Below are positions 27,907-35,952 of a stretch of 64,000 bases of DNA, in pieces (positions within the stretch are counted from its first letter, which is position 1; every line of letters begins with the position of its first letter). A program made the position numbers and the translations under genes. The notes beneath the pieces were generated by a model, which saw nothing but the letters and a program-made list of their open reading frames with translations, ran no database searches and was not told the DNA's origin. Source of the stretch: Bradyrhizobium diazoefficiens USDA 110 (lineage in GTDB: Bacteria > Pseudomonadota > Alphaproteobacteria > Rhizobiales > Xanthobacteraceae); contig NC_004463.1 of the NCBI RefSeq assembly GCF_000011365.1, positions 5,814,001 through 5,878,000 on the forward strand, written 5' to 3'.

Positions 27907-28398
27907 CTACCTCTTCAACGCGCCCACATAAGCCGCGAGCTTGTCCAGCGTCTGGTAGCCGTATTCGACGGCGCCGAAACTGATCATGCCATCACGCTGC
28001 TCCGTGCTCGAGGCCAGTTGCCGCATCATCAGCACGGTCTTGCCGTTGCCCTGCTCGGCGAAGGTGATGGTGAAGCGAAACATGCCGGGATCGTCGTCCT
28101 GGTCGACGCCATGGTCCATCTCCATCAGCTTCGGCCGCTCAATGCGCCGAAAGCGCATGCGGTTCGGATAGACGGTGCCGTCGGGGCCGATCATGTTGAA
28201 GCGCCAGACGCCGCCAACCCGCACGTCGATCTCGAAGGTCTCGATCTTGAACCCCTTCGGCCCGAACCATTGCGGCAGATGTTTTGGGTCGGACCACGCC
28301 TCGAACACCAGATCGCGCGGCGCGTCGATCACGCGCGACATCACGATCTCGCGGTCGAGCGACCATTGCGACAAAGCGGGATTGGCAGAATTCGTCAT
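27907..28398 (-). CDS. SRPBCC/AHSA1-family protein
   Basis: 163 residues from ATG 28398, whose A is the last base of the regulator's TGA stop (TGATG). The START-like fold is shown by REIVMSRVIDAPRDLVFEAW, a PKHLPQWFGPKGFK motif, and the C-terminal helix SFGAVEYGYQTLDKLAAYVG. AHSA1 proteins bind hydrophobic ligands or act in stress responses; bacterial members are usually encoded with ArsR-type regulators, as here. Function is unknown beyond the family. Confidence 0.85.
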   Translation of the reverse strand: MTNSANPALSQWSLDREIVMSRVIDAPRDLVFEAWSDPKHLPQWFGPKGFKIETFEIDVRVGGVWRFNMIGPDGTVYPNRMRFRRIERPKLMEMDHGVDQDDDPGMFRFTITFAEQGNGKTVLMMRQLASSTEQRDGMISFGAVEYGYQTLDKLAAYVGALKR

Positions 28399-28787
28399 CA
28401 CTCAGAACCTTTCCGTTTGGTTGTTCGGGACGGCCGCTTGGCGGCCGCCCTCTCCTTCTCTTTCTTGAGCTTCATCACGTAAGCCTCGAACCGGTCGAGG
28501 CGCGCCTCCCAGATCGCGCGCTGCTGCTGGAACCAGTCCTCCGCGCCGACGAGCGCGTCCGGGCTGAGGCGGCAGGTGCGCACGCGGCCGGATTTCTCCG
28601 ACAGGACGAGCCCGCTCGTCTCCAGCACATGGACGTGCTTCATGAAGCTCGGCAGCGCCATGTCGAAGGGATCGGCGAGCTCGCCGACGGATGCCTCGCC
28701 CACGCAGAGCCGCATCACGATCGCCCGCCGTGTCGGGTCGGCGAGCGCGGAAAAAATCTGGTCCAGTCGAGATAATTGGTTAGCCAT
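28398..28787 (-). CDS. ArsR/SmtB-family helix-turn-helix regulator
   Basis: 129 residues from ATG 28787 (MANQLSRLDQIFSALADPTRRA). The winged HTH covers about 8-90 with SVGELADPFDMALPSFMKHVHVLETSGLV as recognition region. The tail (RAAAKRPSRTTKRKGSE) is basic. It has no ribosome binding site, and a strong -10 box lies only 7 bases upstream of the ATG, so a leaderless mRNA is likely. Two identical-pattern palindromes flank the promoter, suggesting self-repression. It is co-transcribed with the AHSA1 protein downstream. No clear metal-binding cysteine pair is seen. Confidence 0.83.
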   Translation of the reverse strand: MANQLSRLDQIFSALADPTRRAIVMRLCVGEASVGELADPFDMALPSFMKHVHVLETSGLVLSEKSGRVRTCRLSPDALVGAEDWFQQQRAIWEARLDRFEAYVMKLKKEKERAAAKRPSRTTKRKGSE

Positions 28788-28795
28788 GAAGCTAA
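28780..28795. promoter_or_regulatory. Operator 1 of the ArsR-type regulator
   Basis: TTAGCCATGAAGCTAA, an inverted repeat TTAGC-N6-GCTAA, spans the start codon and start point of the regulator gene and touches the -10 box. Confidence 0.65.
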
Positions 28796-28823
28796 CTATA
28801 GACCCGTCGCGAACCCGCGTCAA
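28795..28823 (-). promoter_or_regulatory. Sigma-70-type promoter of the ArsR/AHSA1 operon
   Basis: Read on the minus strand: TTGACG (28823-28818), a 17-bp spacer, then TATAGT (28800-28795). Transcription would begin at about 28788-28787, at the ATG itself. Confidence 0.7.
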
Positions 28824-28829
28824 CATTTG

Positions 28830-28845
28830 TTAGCCGACAAGCTAA
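28830..28845. promoter_or_regulatory. Operator 2 of the ArsR-type regulator
   Basis: TTAGCCGACAAGCTAA repeats the TTAGCC-N4-AGCTAA pattern exactly 50 bp from operator 1, just upstream of the -35 box. Confidence 0.65.
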
Positions 28846-28994
28846 GTAAAATCCGTCGTCGACGCGGCCGTGCGCTGGATAGGCGGCTAGAAGGTTCGCT
28901 ACGGAACTTCCAACGCGCGATTGTGAATTGAGGCGGGACGCGGTTTGCAGGTACGACTGACGCCGGGGGCGTCGGCAATCTGTTCATCAAGCGC

Positions 28995-30170
28995 GTGTCC
29001 TCTCTTGTCACCTTACGATCTCTTTCGATCAGCCGGCGCGGCTTCGCCAGGGCGGCCCTGCTTCCGCTCGCAATCGGCCTCATCAGGCCGCGCGAGGCGG
29101 CTGCGGATTCCGACATGATCGCGCAGATGCGCGACATCGTCGCCAATGAGCTGGCGCCGACCGCGACGCCGGACCAACCGGGCGGCCTCGCCGCCGCGCT
29201 CTATGCCGGCCGTCATGTCGAGTTCTTCAACTACGGCTTTGCCGACGACACCACACGACGGCCGGTCACGTCGGACACGTTGTTCAACCTCGGCTCGCTG
29301 CGCAAGCCGTTCGAGGCGACGCTGGTCGCGCTCGGCACGCTCCGGGGCGAGCTGCGGCTCGACGACCGCCTGCCGAAATACCTGCCCGAGCTCACGGGCG
29401 ACTCTATCCGCCGCGTCACCGTCGGCGAGCTCGTCACGCACACGTCGGGACTGCTGCTGCCGACCGACCACCCGCCCTGGCCGAACGAGGAGTTCTCGCG
29501 CGCGCAGTTCATCGAGATGCTCAACGCCTGGAGACCGCAGGCTGGCGAGGCGCCCGGCAAGCAGCGCATCTACAGCCATGCCGGCTATGTGCTGCTCCAG
29601 CTCGTGCTCGAACGCTGTTACGGCACGCCGATCGCAACCCAGCTCGAACAGCGCATCTTCAGGCCGCTCGGTATGACCGCGACCTCGGTGCCCGAACGCG
29701 GCGAGGACAACCGTGCCGTCATGGATGCAGCGTGGATGCAGCGGGTCGTCCAGGGCTATTCGGATCAGGGCATGGCCATCGGCCCGCCCGGCAACCAGCA
29801 GAGCTATTTCGATTTCCCCGGCACCGGCCAGATATTCTCTTCGCCGCGGGATCTTTCGACCTTCGTTGCGGCCTGCGTCGATGGCCACTCGGTCGACCCG
29901 CATTTGCGCGAGGCGCTGAGGATGACGCAGCACGAGACCTTCCGCGTCGACGAGAAATTCGGGCAAGGCATGGCGTGGGAGACGGTGCATCTTCCCGAGG
30001 CCACCGTCGTCGACAAGCCAGGCGGCCTCAACAACGCCTCCGGCTATCTCGGCCTCGTGCCGGCGCGGCGGATCGGCATCGTGCTGCTGGCCAATCGCGG
30101 CGAATATCCGCACGAGATCGCGCGCTACAGGATCCTGCCCGCGCTGGCGAAGCTCGTGGCCTCGCACTGA
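28995..30170 (+). CDS. Exported serine hydrolase (class C beta-lactamase-like)
   Basis: 391 residues from GTG 28995 with a twin-arginine-like signal (SISRRGFARAALLPLAIG). The penicillin-binding-protein fold is shown by the nucleophile motif SLRK (101-104). The second motif is YSH (193-195) instead of the usual Y-x-N, and the third motif appears as DKPGG rather than H/K-T/S-G. Members hydrolyse esters, peptides or amides; beta-lactamase activity is not implied. It is monocistronic and closed by a terminator at 30188. Confidence 0.8.
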   Translation: MSSLVTLRSLSISRRGFARAALLPLAIGLIRPREAAADSDMIAQMRDIVANELAPTATPDQPGGLAAALYAGRHVEFFNYGFADDTTRRPVTSDTLFNLGSLRKPFEATLVALGTLRGELRLDDRLPKYLPELTGDSIRRVTVGELVTHTSGLLLPTDHPPWPNEEFSRAQFIEMLNAWRPQAGEAPGKQRIYSHAGYVLLQLVLERCYGTPIATQLEQRIFRPLGMTATSVPERGEDNRAVMDAAWMQRVVQGYSDQGMAIGPPGNQQSYFDFPGTGQIFSSPRDLSTFVAACVDGHSVDPHLREALRMTQHETFRVDEKFGQGMAWETVHLPEATVVDKPGGLNNASGYLGLVPARRIGIVLLANRGEYPHEIARYRILPALAKLVASH

Positions 30171-30187
30171 AGCCGGCCCTCGAAACA

Positions 30188-30214
30188 GAAAGCCCCGGCT
30201 GAGCCGGGGCTTTC
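30188..30214. terminator. Bidirectional terminator hairpin
   Basis: Perfect 12-bp stem GAAAGCCCCGGC / GCCGGGGCTTTC with a 3-nt loop, lying between the converging serine hydrolase and outer-membrane protein genes. Short T-tracts occur on both strands. Confidence 0.8.
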
Positions 30215-30241
30215 CACGCCAGATTCGGAACGGGATGAAGC

Positions 30242-31075
30242 TCAGTATCTGGCGACGACAGGTCCGCCGAACTTGTAGTTCACGCCGACGCGGACGATGT
30301 TCGACTTGAGATCGACCGAGTGAGTGTAGACGTTGCTCGGAAATGCGATGGCCGGCACGAAGGCAGCAAGGTTCGTGCTGGTCGCGCTGGCGCGTCCGAG
30401 ATCGACATAGAGATATTCGGCCTTGAGCGACCAGCCGCCGCCGAACGCATATTCGGTGCCCACGCCCGCGGTCCAGCCGAGACGCGTGTCGCGGATCGCG
30501 CTCGACTCGGTTGCTCCCGCAAACGTGTCGGTGAAGTTAAAATTGCCCTTGACCTCCGCGATCGCGGCGCCGCCCGTGGCGTAGAGCAGCCAGGTCGGAG
30601 CGGCCAGGAAGCCGATACGGCCGCGGATGGTCGCGAGCCAGTCGGCCGAGACCGACGACGACACCGTAAAGCCGGTCGGCGCGCAGCAGGGATAAAGCGC
30701 CGAACCGGTCGCACTGCCCTTGAAGCCGAAATAGTTGATGTCGCCTTCGAGGCCGAGCACGGCATGGTTGACCTGCCAGTTGTAGCCGGCGGTGAAGCCG
30801 CCGGTCACGCTGGAGCTGTTGATGCCCTGGGCGCCGACCGTGTTGATGGCGGGAACGCTGCTGGCGGCGAAATAGCCCGTCGGAGAAAACACGGTCGAGG
30901 TGCTGGGATCGGAGCTGCCCCACTGCCCGCCGACATTGCCGCCGACGTAAAATCCGGTCCAGTTGTAGGCCGGCGCCATCATCGGCGCCTTGGTGTAATG
31001 CGCCGCGAGGTCGGCCGCCTGCACCGATGCGGTGCCCAAAACAACCGAAGCGACCGCCAGCAAAAACTTCTTCAT
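30242..31075 (-). CDS. Outer-membrane beta-barrel protein, Omp25/31 family
   Basis: 277 residues from ATG 31075 with AAGGAG upstream. Signal peptide KKFLLAVASVVLGTASVQAADL. The mature N-terminus ends in YNWTGFYVGGNVGGQWG, the hallmark of rhizobial Omp25/31-like porin-shaped proteins. Alternating strands follow (GFTAGYNWQ, LGLEGDINYFGF, WLATIRGRIGFL, GWTAGVGTEYAFG, WSLKAEYLYVDLG), with a terminal strand NIVRVGVNYKFGG. It forms a small eight-stranded barrel in the outer membrane. Such proteins are abundant and often multicopy. Confidence 0.88.
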   Translation of the reverse strand: MKKFLLAVASVVLGTASVQAADLAAHYTKAPMMAPAYNWTGFYVGGNVGGQWGSSDPSTSTVFSPTGYFAASSVPAINTVGAQGINSSSVTGGFTAGYNWQVNHAVLGLEGDINYFGFKGSATGSALYPCCAPTGFTVSSSVSADWLATIRGRIGFLAAPTWLLYATGGAAIAEVKGNFNFTDTFAGATESSAIRDTRLGWTAGVGTEYAFGGGWSLKAEYLYVDLGRASATSTNLAAFVPAIAFPSNVYTHSVDLKSNIVRVGVNYKFGGPVVARY

Positions 31076-31346
31076 TCTAGTCTCCTTGCCCACGCGATCA
31101 GCTCGCGTTTCGAATGCGCGCGGGCGGAAGGCATCCGGCGCAGATCGGGCATAGGCCGCCGGCCCCATGCCGTCTTGGGCTGCGGCGAAGTTCATAGGGA
31201 CTATGACGTAGTGTGCGCCCCACGTCGTGCGAACGGACGAGGAGTGTGACCCAAGAGCCACGCCTCGCCCTTCATCCGTGGCGCGCTACGCGCGCCGGTG
31301 TCGCATCACGACAAGGCGGCGCGAGCGCGATTCGAATCTGTCGGCG

Positions 31347-32051
31347 TCAGACCGAGCGCGTCAGCCCACCGTCCACACGGATGTTCTGGCCGGTGATGTA
31401 GGCTGCGCCGTCGGACGCCAGGAACGCGATCGTCGCCGCGATCTCCTCGACCTTGCCGTAGCGCTTCATCGGCACGCTGTCGCGGCGCGCATCTAACTGC
31501 GGCAGGCTGTCGATCCAGCCCGGCAGAACGTTGTTCATGCGGATGTTGTCGGCGGCATGGGTGTCGGTGAAGATCTTGGTGAAGGCGGCAAGGCCTGCGC
31601 GGAACACCGCCGATGTCGGAAACATCGCGCTCGGCTCGAATGCCCAGGCGGTCGAGATATTGATGATGGCGCCAGCCTTCTGTGCCTGCATCACCGGCGT
31701 CACCAACCGGGTCGGCCGGATCACGTTGAGCAGATATGTATCGAGGCCGGTGTGCCACTGCTCGTCGGTAATCTCCGTGATCGGCGCGCGCGGTCCGTGG
31801 CCCGCACTGTTGACGAGCACGTCGATACGCCCCCACTTCGCCATCGCGCCGTCGACGAGGCGCTTCAGATCTTCATTCGACTTGTTGGAGCCGGTGACGC
31901 CAAGCCCGCCGAGCTCGGCCGCCAGCGCCTCGCCCTTGCCGGAGGACGACAGGATCGCGACGCGAAAGCCGTCGGCCGCAAGCCGCCGCGCAGCCCCTGC
32001 CCCCATGCCGCTGCCGCCGGCGGTGACGAGTGCGACTTTCTCTGCTGCCAT
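31347..32051 (-). CDS. Atypical SDR-family protein lacking the YxxxK catalytic pair
   Basis: 234 residues. The cofactor loop TAGGSGMGAGAARRLA (10-25) and NSAGHGPRAPI (NNAG variant) show a Rossmann fold, and the C-terminal ITGQNIRVDGGL is typical. At the catalytic position, however, the sequence reads STAWAFEPSAMFPTSAVFRAGL: no Tyr-x-x-x-Lys is present. It may bind NAD(P) without classical SDR chemistry. It is monocistronic and divergent from an acetyltransferase gene. Confidence 0.75.
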   Translation of the reverse strand: MAAEKVALVTAGGSGMGAGAARRLAADGFRVAILSSSGKGEALAAELGGLGVTGSNKSNEDLKRLVDGAMAKWGRIDVLVNSAGHGPRAPITEITDEQWHTGLDTYLLNVIRPTRLVTPVMQAQKAGAIINISTAWAFEPSAMFPTSAVFRAGLAAFTKIFTDTHAADNIRMNNVLPGWIDSLPQLDARRDSVPMKRYGKVEEIAATIAFLASDGAAYITGQNIRVDGGLTRSV

Positions 32052-32151
32052 GACTGATCATCCCTGTCTTGAGGCGAGCCGCGAGCCCGGCCTATCATGA
32101 GGCCTTCTACCGCCAGACTTGCCGGCAGGTCCACCGTCGAAGGCATCCGTC

Positions 32152-32994
32152 ATGAGCGATTTGCAGATCCGCAATTTGCGGCCCGAGGAGATCTCGATCG
32201 CCGTCGACTGGGCCGCGGCCGAGGGCTGGAATCCGGGCCTCGCCGACGCCGCCTGCTTCGCCATCCCCGACGCGCAAGCCTTCTTCGTCGGCGAGATCGA
32301 CGGCGAGCCGGTCGCGACCGTCTCCTGTGTCAATTACGACGACCGCTTCGCCTTTCTCGGCTTCTACATCGTGCGTGAAAGTTTTCGCGGTTCCGGCCAC
32401 GGCCTGCGCATCTGGAACGCGGCGATCGCGCATGCGCGCCCTCGCGTGATCGGCCTCGACGGCGTCGTGGCGCAGCAGGACAACTACAGAAAGTCCGGTT
32501 TCCAGCTTGCCTACGCCAATATCCGCTATGGCGGCATCGTCGCCGCGCCGCCGGGGCCGCCCACTGACCTCGTCGCACTCGACACGATCCCGTTCGGGCT
32601 CGTCGAAGCCGACGACGCCACGGTGTTCCCAGCGCCGCGCAGCGCCTTCCTGCGCGCCTGGATCAACACATCAGGACATGTCGGCCGCGCGCTGCTGCGT
32701 GATGGCAAGCTTGCCGCATGGGGCGTGATCCGCCGGTGCCGGAGCGGCCACAAGATCGGCCCGCTCGTCGCCGATGATCGCGCCGCCGCGGAGAAGGTCG
32801 TGCAGGCCCTGCTTGCAAGTGCGGGCGGCGGCGAAGTCTTCCTCGATGTCCCCGCCGTCAATCGCGAGGCCATCGCGCTCGCGGAACAGCTCGGCCTCAA
32901 GCCGGTGTTCGAGACGGCGCGGATGTACACCGGGCCGATCGCGCCGCTGCGGATCGACCGCGTCTTCGGCGTGACCAGCTTTGAGCTGGGCTAG
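32152..32994 (+). CDS. GNAT-family N-acetyltransferase (two-domain)
   Basis: 280 residues from ATG 32152. The N-terminal GNAT domain shows LRPEEISIAVDWAAAEGWNPG, FYIVRESFRGSGHGLRIW (acetyl-CoA loop variant) and GLDGVVAQQDNYRKSGF. The second half (about 140-280) is a YitH/acetyltransferase_18-type domain ending EAIALAEQLGLKPVFETARMY. Substrate unknown. Its last codons overlap by 4 bp the end of the convergent secreted-protein gene. Confidence 0.83.
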   Translation: MSDLQIRNLRPEEISIAVDWAAAEGWNPGLADAACFAIPDAQAFFVGEIDGEPVATVSCVNYDDRFAFLGFYIVRESFRGSGHGLRIWNAAIAHARPRVIGLDGVVAQQDNYRKSGFQLAYANIRYGGIVAAPPGPPTDLVALDTIPFGLVEADDATVFPAPRSAFLRAWINTSGHVGRALLRDGKLAAWGVIRRCRSGHKIGPLVADDRAAAEKVVQALLASAGGGEVFLDVPAVNREAIALAEQLGLKPVFETARMYTGPIAPLRIDRVFGVTSFELG

Positions 32995-33437
32995 TAGCAG
33001 CGCATGATGTTGACGGTGTGCTCGCCGCCGCCGCGGCCGGGCACCGTCACCTGCTCCGTCGGGCAGCTCGGCACGTAGGGCCGGTCGGACGGCACCACGT
33101 TCGGCGGGAAGCGATGCGTCCAGTCCCAGGGAACGTCATAGGTATAGGTGTAGCGCACGTCGTTGGAGAGCGGCTGCCCGGCGTCGGCGAAGGGCTGGCC
33201 GTAGCCCGCGCCGTCGTAGAAGAACCCCCCGCCACCCGGCCAATAGACCCACGGCGTGTTGCGGCCGCGGAACCGGGCACCCGGCGCGATCGGCGGACGC
33301 ATTGCCGCAGTCGGCGGCGCCGCAGCCAGCCCATGCGCAGCAACGCCGCCGGGTCTTGAAAAACTGTCGCTGGAAGAAAGGAGCAGCGCGGCTGCGCTGA
33401 GCGAGGCGAGTAGCGCCCCATATGATCTGGACATCAT
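32991..33437 (-). CDS. Secreted hypothetical protein
   Basis: 148 residues from ATG 33437. Signal peptide LLASLSAAALLLSSSDS, then a proline/glycine-rich stretch, the aromatic segment VYWPGGGGFFYDGAGYGQ, and two C-terminal cysteines (PSCPTEQV, NIMRCY) that may form a disulfide. I do not recognise the family. Confidence 0.5.
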   Translation of the reverse strand: MMSRSYGALLASLSAAALLLSSSDSFSRPGGVAAHGLAAAPPTAAMRPPIAPGARFRGRNTPWVYWPGGGGFFYDGAGYGQPFADAGQPLSNDVRYTYTYDVPWDWTHRFPPNVVPSDRPYVPSCPTEQVTVPGRGGGEHTVNIMRCY

Positions 33438-33618
33438 GATACGCACCAACTCGTTTGGCTTCGGCGGCTCCCCACCACACGCTAGGCCGGGCTGTCGCCC
33501 ACCCGCAAACGTATAATTAATTGTTGGTTAAGACACGGGATTAACGGGGAACAAGGTGCGGCAGAACGCCCGGAAGTCCCGGCCTGTTTCAGCGACGTCC
33601 CTTCCGGCCAACGCGGGT

Positions 33619-33648
33619 GGCCCGTCGTCCTTTCAGGGACGATGGGCC
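33619..33648. terminator. Hairpin at the end of the curlin cluster
   Basis: GGCCCGTCGTCC (33619-33630) pairs with GGACGATGGGCC (33637-33648) with one G-T pair and a 6-nt loop, about 20 bp after the last stop of the minus-strand curlin cluster. There is no T-tract, so termination is only probable. Confidence 0.5.
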
Positions 33649-33669
33649 TCTCTGCGTCAGCAGGACGTG

Positions 33670-33954
33670 TCAGTGGTCTTGCTGGTGCTTGCGCAGCCAA
33701 TCGAGCATGTCCTGCGCATTTCCGGTGCCCTGCGTCACGATCGCGGTGTTTCCGCCGCTGCGCCGGTACACCGTGGTGCGCCCAGGCTCTTTCTCGATCC
33801 TGACCTCGGCCTGCGCGGGATCGCCGCTTTGCGTGATCGCTGCCGTCCCGTTTTCGTCCTGGACCACCGTGGTGTGACCGTCGCCGGCCCCGGCCGGCGC
33901 CATCGCAACCACGCTCATGAATCCTATTCCGGATGCGAGCAGAAGCAACCTCAT
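33670..33954 (-). CDS. Small secreted companion of the curlin cluster
   Basis: 94 residues. Signal peptide LLLLASGIGFMSVVAMAPAGA. The mature protein is Gln/Thr/Gly-rich with two short segments (NGTAAITQSG, NTAIVTQGTGNAQ) that look like single curlin half-repeats, and ends in a basic DWLRKHQQDH tail. It begins 12 bp after the fourth curlin gene, so it is the last gene of that operon. It could be a minor subunit, a cap or a chaperone; there is no direct evidence for which. Confidence 0.6.
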   Translation of the reverse strand: MRLLLLASGIGFMSVVAMAPAGAGDGHTTVVQDENGTAAITQSGDPAQAEVRIEKEPGRTTVYRRSGGNTAIVTQGTGNAQDMLDWLRKHQQDH

Positions 33955-33966
33955 GTCATCCCTCCA

Positions 33967-34428
33967 TCATCGGCCGAACTGGAAGATCGCCAGCCAGTTG
34001 AAACGTCCGAACTGCCTCACCGCTCCCGAGTTCATGTCGCCGATCTGAAGCAGGAGCGCATTGGTGGAATTGCCGATCTGGGTGATGTCGGCGGTGTTGC
34101 TGAGGCCGGACTGACCGACCGCCGCGTTGGTGGTGCCGCCCATCTGGATCACGTTGGCATAGTTGCGCGTGCCGTTCTGGATGATGGTCGCATCCACCGT
34201 TCCCGATCCGCCGATCTGGATCACCCGCGCGATATTGACGCGGCTGTTCTCCTCGATCGTGACAGGCTGAACGTCGTTGCCGAATTGCACGATCGTCTCG
34301 ATGCTCACGTTCGGGTTCGTCACGCTGCGCTGGATGGATCCGGCCGACGCCTGCGTCGCCGCGCCGATGGCGGCAAGCAACGCCGCCACGGCCAGAACCC
34401 GCTTCGAGACCTCTCTGCCGCTCCGCAT
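33967..34428 (-). CDS. Curlin-repeat protein (curli-like fibre subunit) D
   Basis: 153 residues from ATG 34428 with signal peptide VLAVAALLAAIGAATQASA. The C-terminal two-thirds repeats Q-x-G-x2-N-x5 with glutamines exactly 11 residues apart over seven positions (IIQ, VIQ, VGQ, ITQ, LLQ, VRQ, IFQ), the amyloid strand-turn-strand pattern of CsgA/CsgB. It is a paralogue of the 34473-34907 product, sharing the 'TIVxxG ... ENSxxNxA' N-terminal pattern. It ends FGRFNWLAIFQFGR, more aromatic than the others, which could cap or nucleate a fibre (inference). Confidence 0.75.
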   Translation of the reverse strand: MRSGREVSKRVLAVAALLAAIGAATQASAGSIQRSVTNPNVSIETIVQFGNDVQPVTIEENSRVNIARVIQIGGSGTVDATIIQNGTRNYANVIQMGGTTNAAVGQSGLSNTADITQIGNSTNALLLQIGDMNSGAVRQFGRFNWLAIFQFGR

Positions 34429-34472
34429 CGCGCTTCCCCGCTGGTTCCCGACGCCGATGAGTTCGCGCGTCT

Positions 34473-34907
34473 TTACGGACCGGTCTGGACGATCGTCGAC
34501 GTATTGACCGTGCTGAACTGCGCCACCGTGCCCGTGTTCATGGCGCCGAGCTGCGACACGAGACTGGTCGCCGACTGGCCGGTCTGGCCGACGAAGGCGA
34601 AATTGTTCATCCCGGCCTGCCCGACCGACGCCGAATTCGTCCCGCCGAATTGGAGGACGCCCGTGGCATTGTTGGTGCCGTTCTGGACAACGGTCGCGCT
34701 GGTGCTGCCGCCGACCATGAACACGCCCGCCATGTTGAGCTGACTGTTCTGGTTCAGCACGACCGGCGGTCCGCCGACCGACACGATGGTCTTGATGTCG
34801 GCGGTCTGGGCGCCGGCTGATCCGGCGCCGGCGCAGCACAAGGCGAACATTGCGGCGCAGCTGCTTGCCAAGAGGCGTTTCGAGAGGCGTTTCGAGAGAC
34901 GTTTCAT
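34473..34907 (-). CDS. Curlin-repeat protein (curli-like fibre subunit) C
   Basis: 144 residues from ATG 34907 (MKRLSKRLSKRLLASSCAAM), a basic signal peptide; an upstream in-frame start at 34937 adds ten residues. The mature part carries seven glutamines at strict 11-residue spacing (VVQ, VLQ, VGQ, VGQ, VSQ, VAQ, IVQ) each followed by Gly or Phe and later Asn. This is the curlin half-repeat. It is paralogous to the next gene downstream. The start region contains an internal duplication of RLSKR. Confidence 0.75.
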   Translation of the reverse strand: MKRLSKRLSKRLLASSCAAMFALCCAGAGSAGAQTADIKTIVSVGGPPVVLNQNSQLNMAGVFMVGGSTSATVVQNGTNNATGVLQFGGTNSASVGQAGMNNFAFVGQTGQSATSLVSQLGAMNTGTVAQFSTVNTSTIVQTGP

Positions 34908-34933
34908 GACGTGCCTCACCACTTCAGAATTGC

Positions 34934-35326
34934 TCACGGAGTCTGCTGGAGAATCGTCGAGCCGTTCAGGATGCCGAGCTGCCCGACGCCGGCCGTATTG
35001 TTCGCGCCGATCTGGCCGATCAGGCTCGAATTGGAGCCGCCGACCTGACCGGTCAGCGCCGTGTTGGAGGCCGTCGCCGTGGTGCCGCCCTGCCCGGTCA
35101 CCGCGGTGTTGACGGTGAGGAGCGAGCCTGTCTGCAAGGTGGTCGCCGTATTGGTCGCACCGAACTGCAACGTCGTGGCGTTGTTGCTGGTCGAGCCCGT
35201 CTGCGAGATGAAGGAGCTGTTGGTCGTGCCGAACTGCAGCACGCTGGCCGAGTTGCCGGCCTGGGCATCGACGGTGGTCAGTGCACTGAGCGCGATGGCC
35301 GTCGCAACGAGATAGGTGATCCGCAT
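34934..35326 (-). CDS. Curlin-repeat protein (curli-like fibre subunit) B
   Basis: 130 residues, signal peptide ITYLVATAIALSALTTVDAQA. It repeats LQFGxTNxxxxxQ-like units (LQFGTTNSSFISQ, LQFGATNTATTLQ, GQVGGSNSSLIGQ, IGANNTAGVGQ), mostly at 11-residue spacing with two longer Thr-rich loops. It is Gly/Asn/Gln/Thr-rich with no cysteine, as in amyloid curlins. There is a 26-bp gap to subunit C, so they are co-transcribed. Confidence 0.77.
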   Translation of the reverse strand: MRITYLVATAIALSALTTVDAQAGNSASVLQFGTTNSSFISQTGSTSNNATTLQFGATNTATTLQTGSLLTVNTAVTGQGGTTATASNTALTGQVGGSNSSLIGQIGANNTAGVGQLGILNGSTILQQTP

Positions 35327-35387
35327 GTCATGTTCCTCCGCGAGAATTGGCCGGACGCGCCGTGACGCATCCGGCCGACGAGATGGT

Positions 35388-35786
35388 TCAGTGCGCCGTC
35401 TGCGAGACGGTGCTCGTGTTGATGCCGAAGCTGAGCTGGCCGACGCTGGCGGAGTTGTTCTGGAGCGCGGGCGGCCCGAACGAATTCTGGGTGATCGCGC
35501 TGCCGTTGTTGCCGAAGGCCACCTGGCCGGTGGTCGCCGAGTTCTGCACGCCGGCCTGGTTCACAGTGCTGACGTTGTTGAGCGACGGCGAGCTGGTGCC
35601 CTGCATGGTGGACGCACCGTTCAGGATGCCGATCTGGGTCGTCGACGAACTGTCGTTGGTGAGGCCGTTCTGCGTGACGCTCGAACCGTTCACCAAGCCG
35701 ACCTGCACTGTGGTCGAAGTATTGGCGGCCTGGGCCGCGGAAGACAGAGCGAGCACGGCAACGGAAGCAAAAAACAATTTGCGCAT
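35388..35786 (-). CDS. Curlin-repeat protein (curli-like fibre subunit) A, first gene of the cluster
   Basis: 132 residues from ATG 35786. Signal peptide RKLFFASVAVLALSSAAQA. The mature part has about five units such as QVGLVNGSSVTQ, QIGILNGASTMQ and QAGVQNSATTGQ, then a less regular C-terminal part. It is composed largely of Ser, Thr, Asn, Gln and Gly. It is the first of five consecutive minus-strand genes. A FixJ-like regulator lies 166 bp upstream on the same strand. Confidence 0.75.
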   Translation of the reverse strand: MRKLFFASVAVLALSSAAQAANTSTTVQVGLVNGSSVTQNGLTNDSSSTTQIGILNGASTMQGTSSPSLNNVSTVNQAGVQNSATTGQVAFGNNGSAITQNSFGPPALQNNSASVGQLSFGINTSTVSQTAH

Positions 35787-35952
35787 GGAGTATCCCTTTC
35801 TGGCCAAGTTGTCTGACTGGTTTCGGATGCTAGTCCTGAATGCGACCGACATCGTGGGATGACTCTGAACCGATCGCGGCGATCGCGACAGACTGCAGTT
35901 CATGCTAATCGGTACGGACTAGACGAAGCGCTGAATGTCGCCACGCGCAGCC

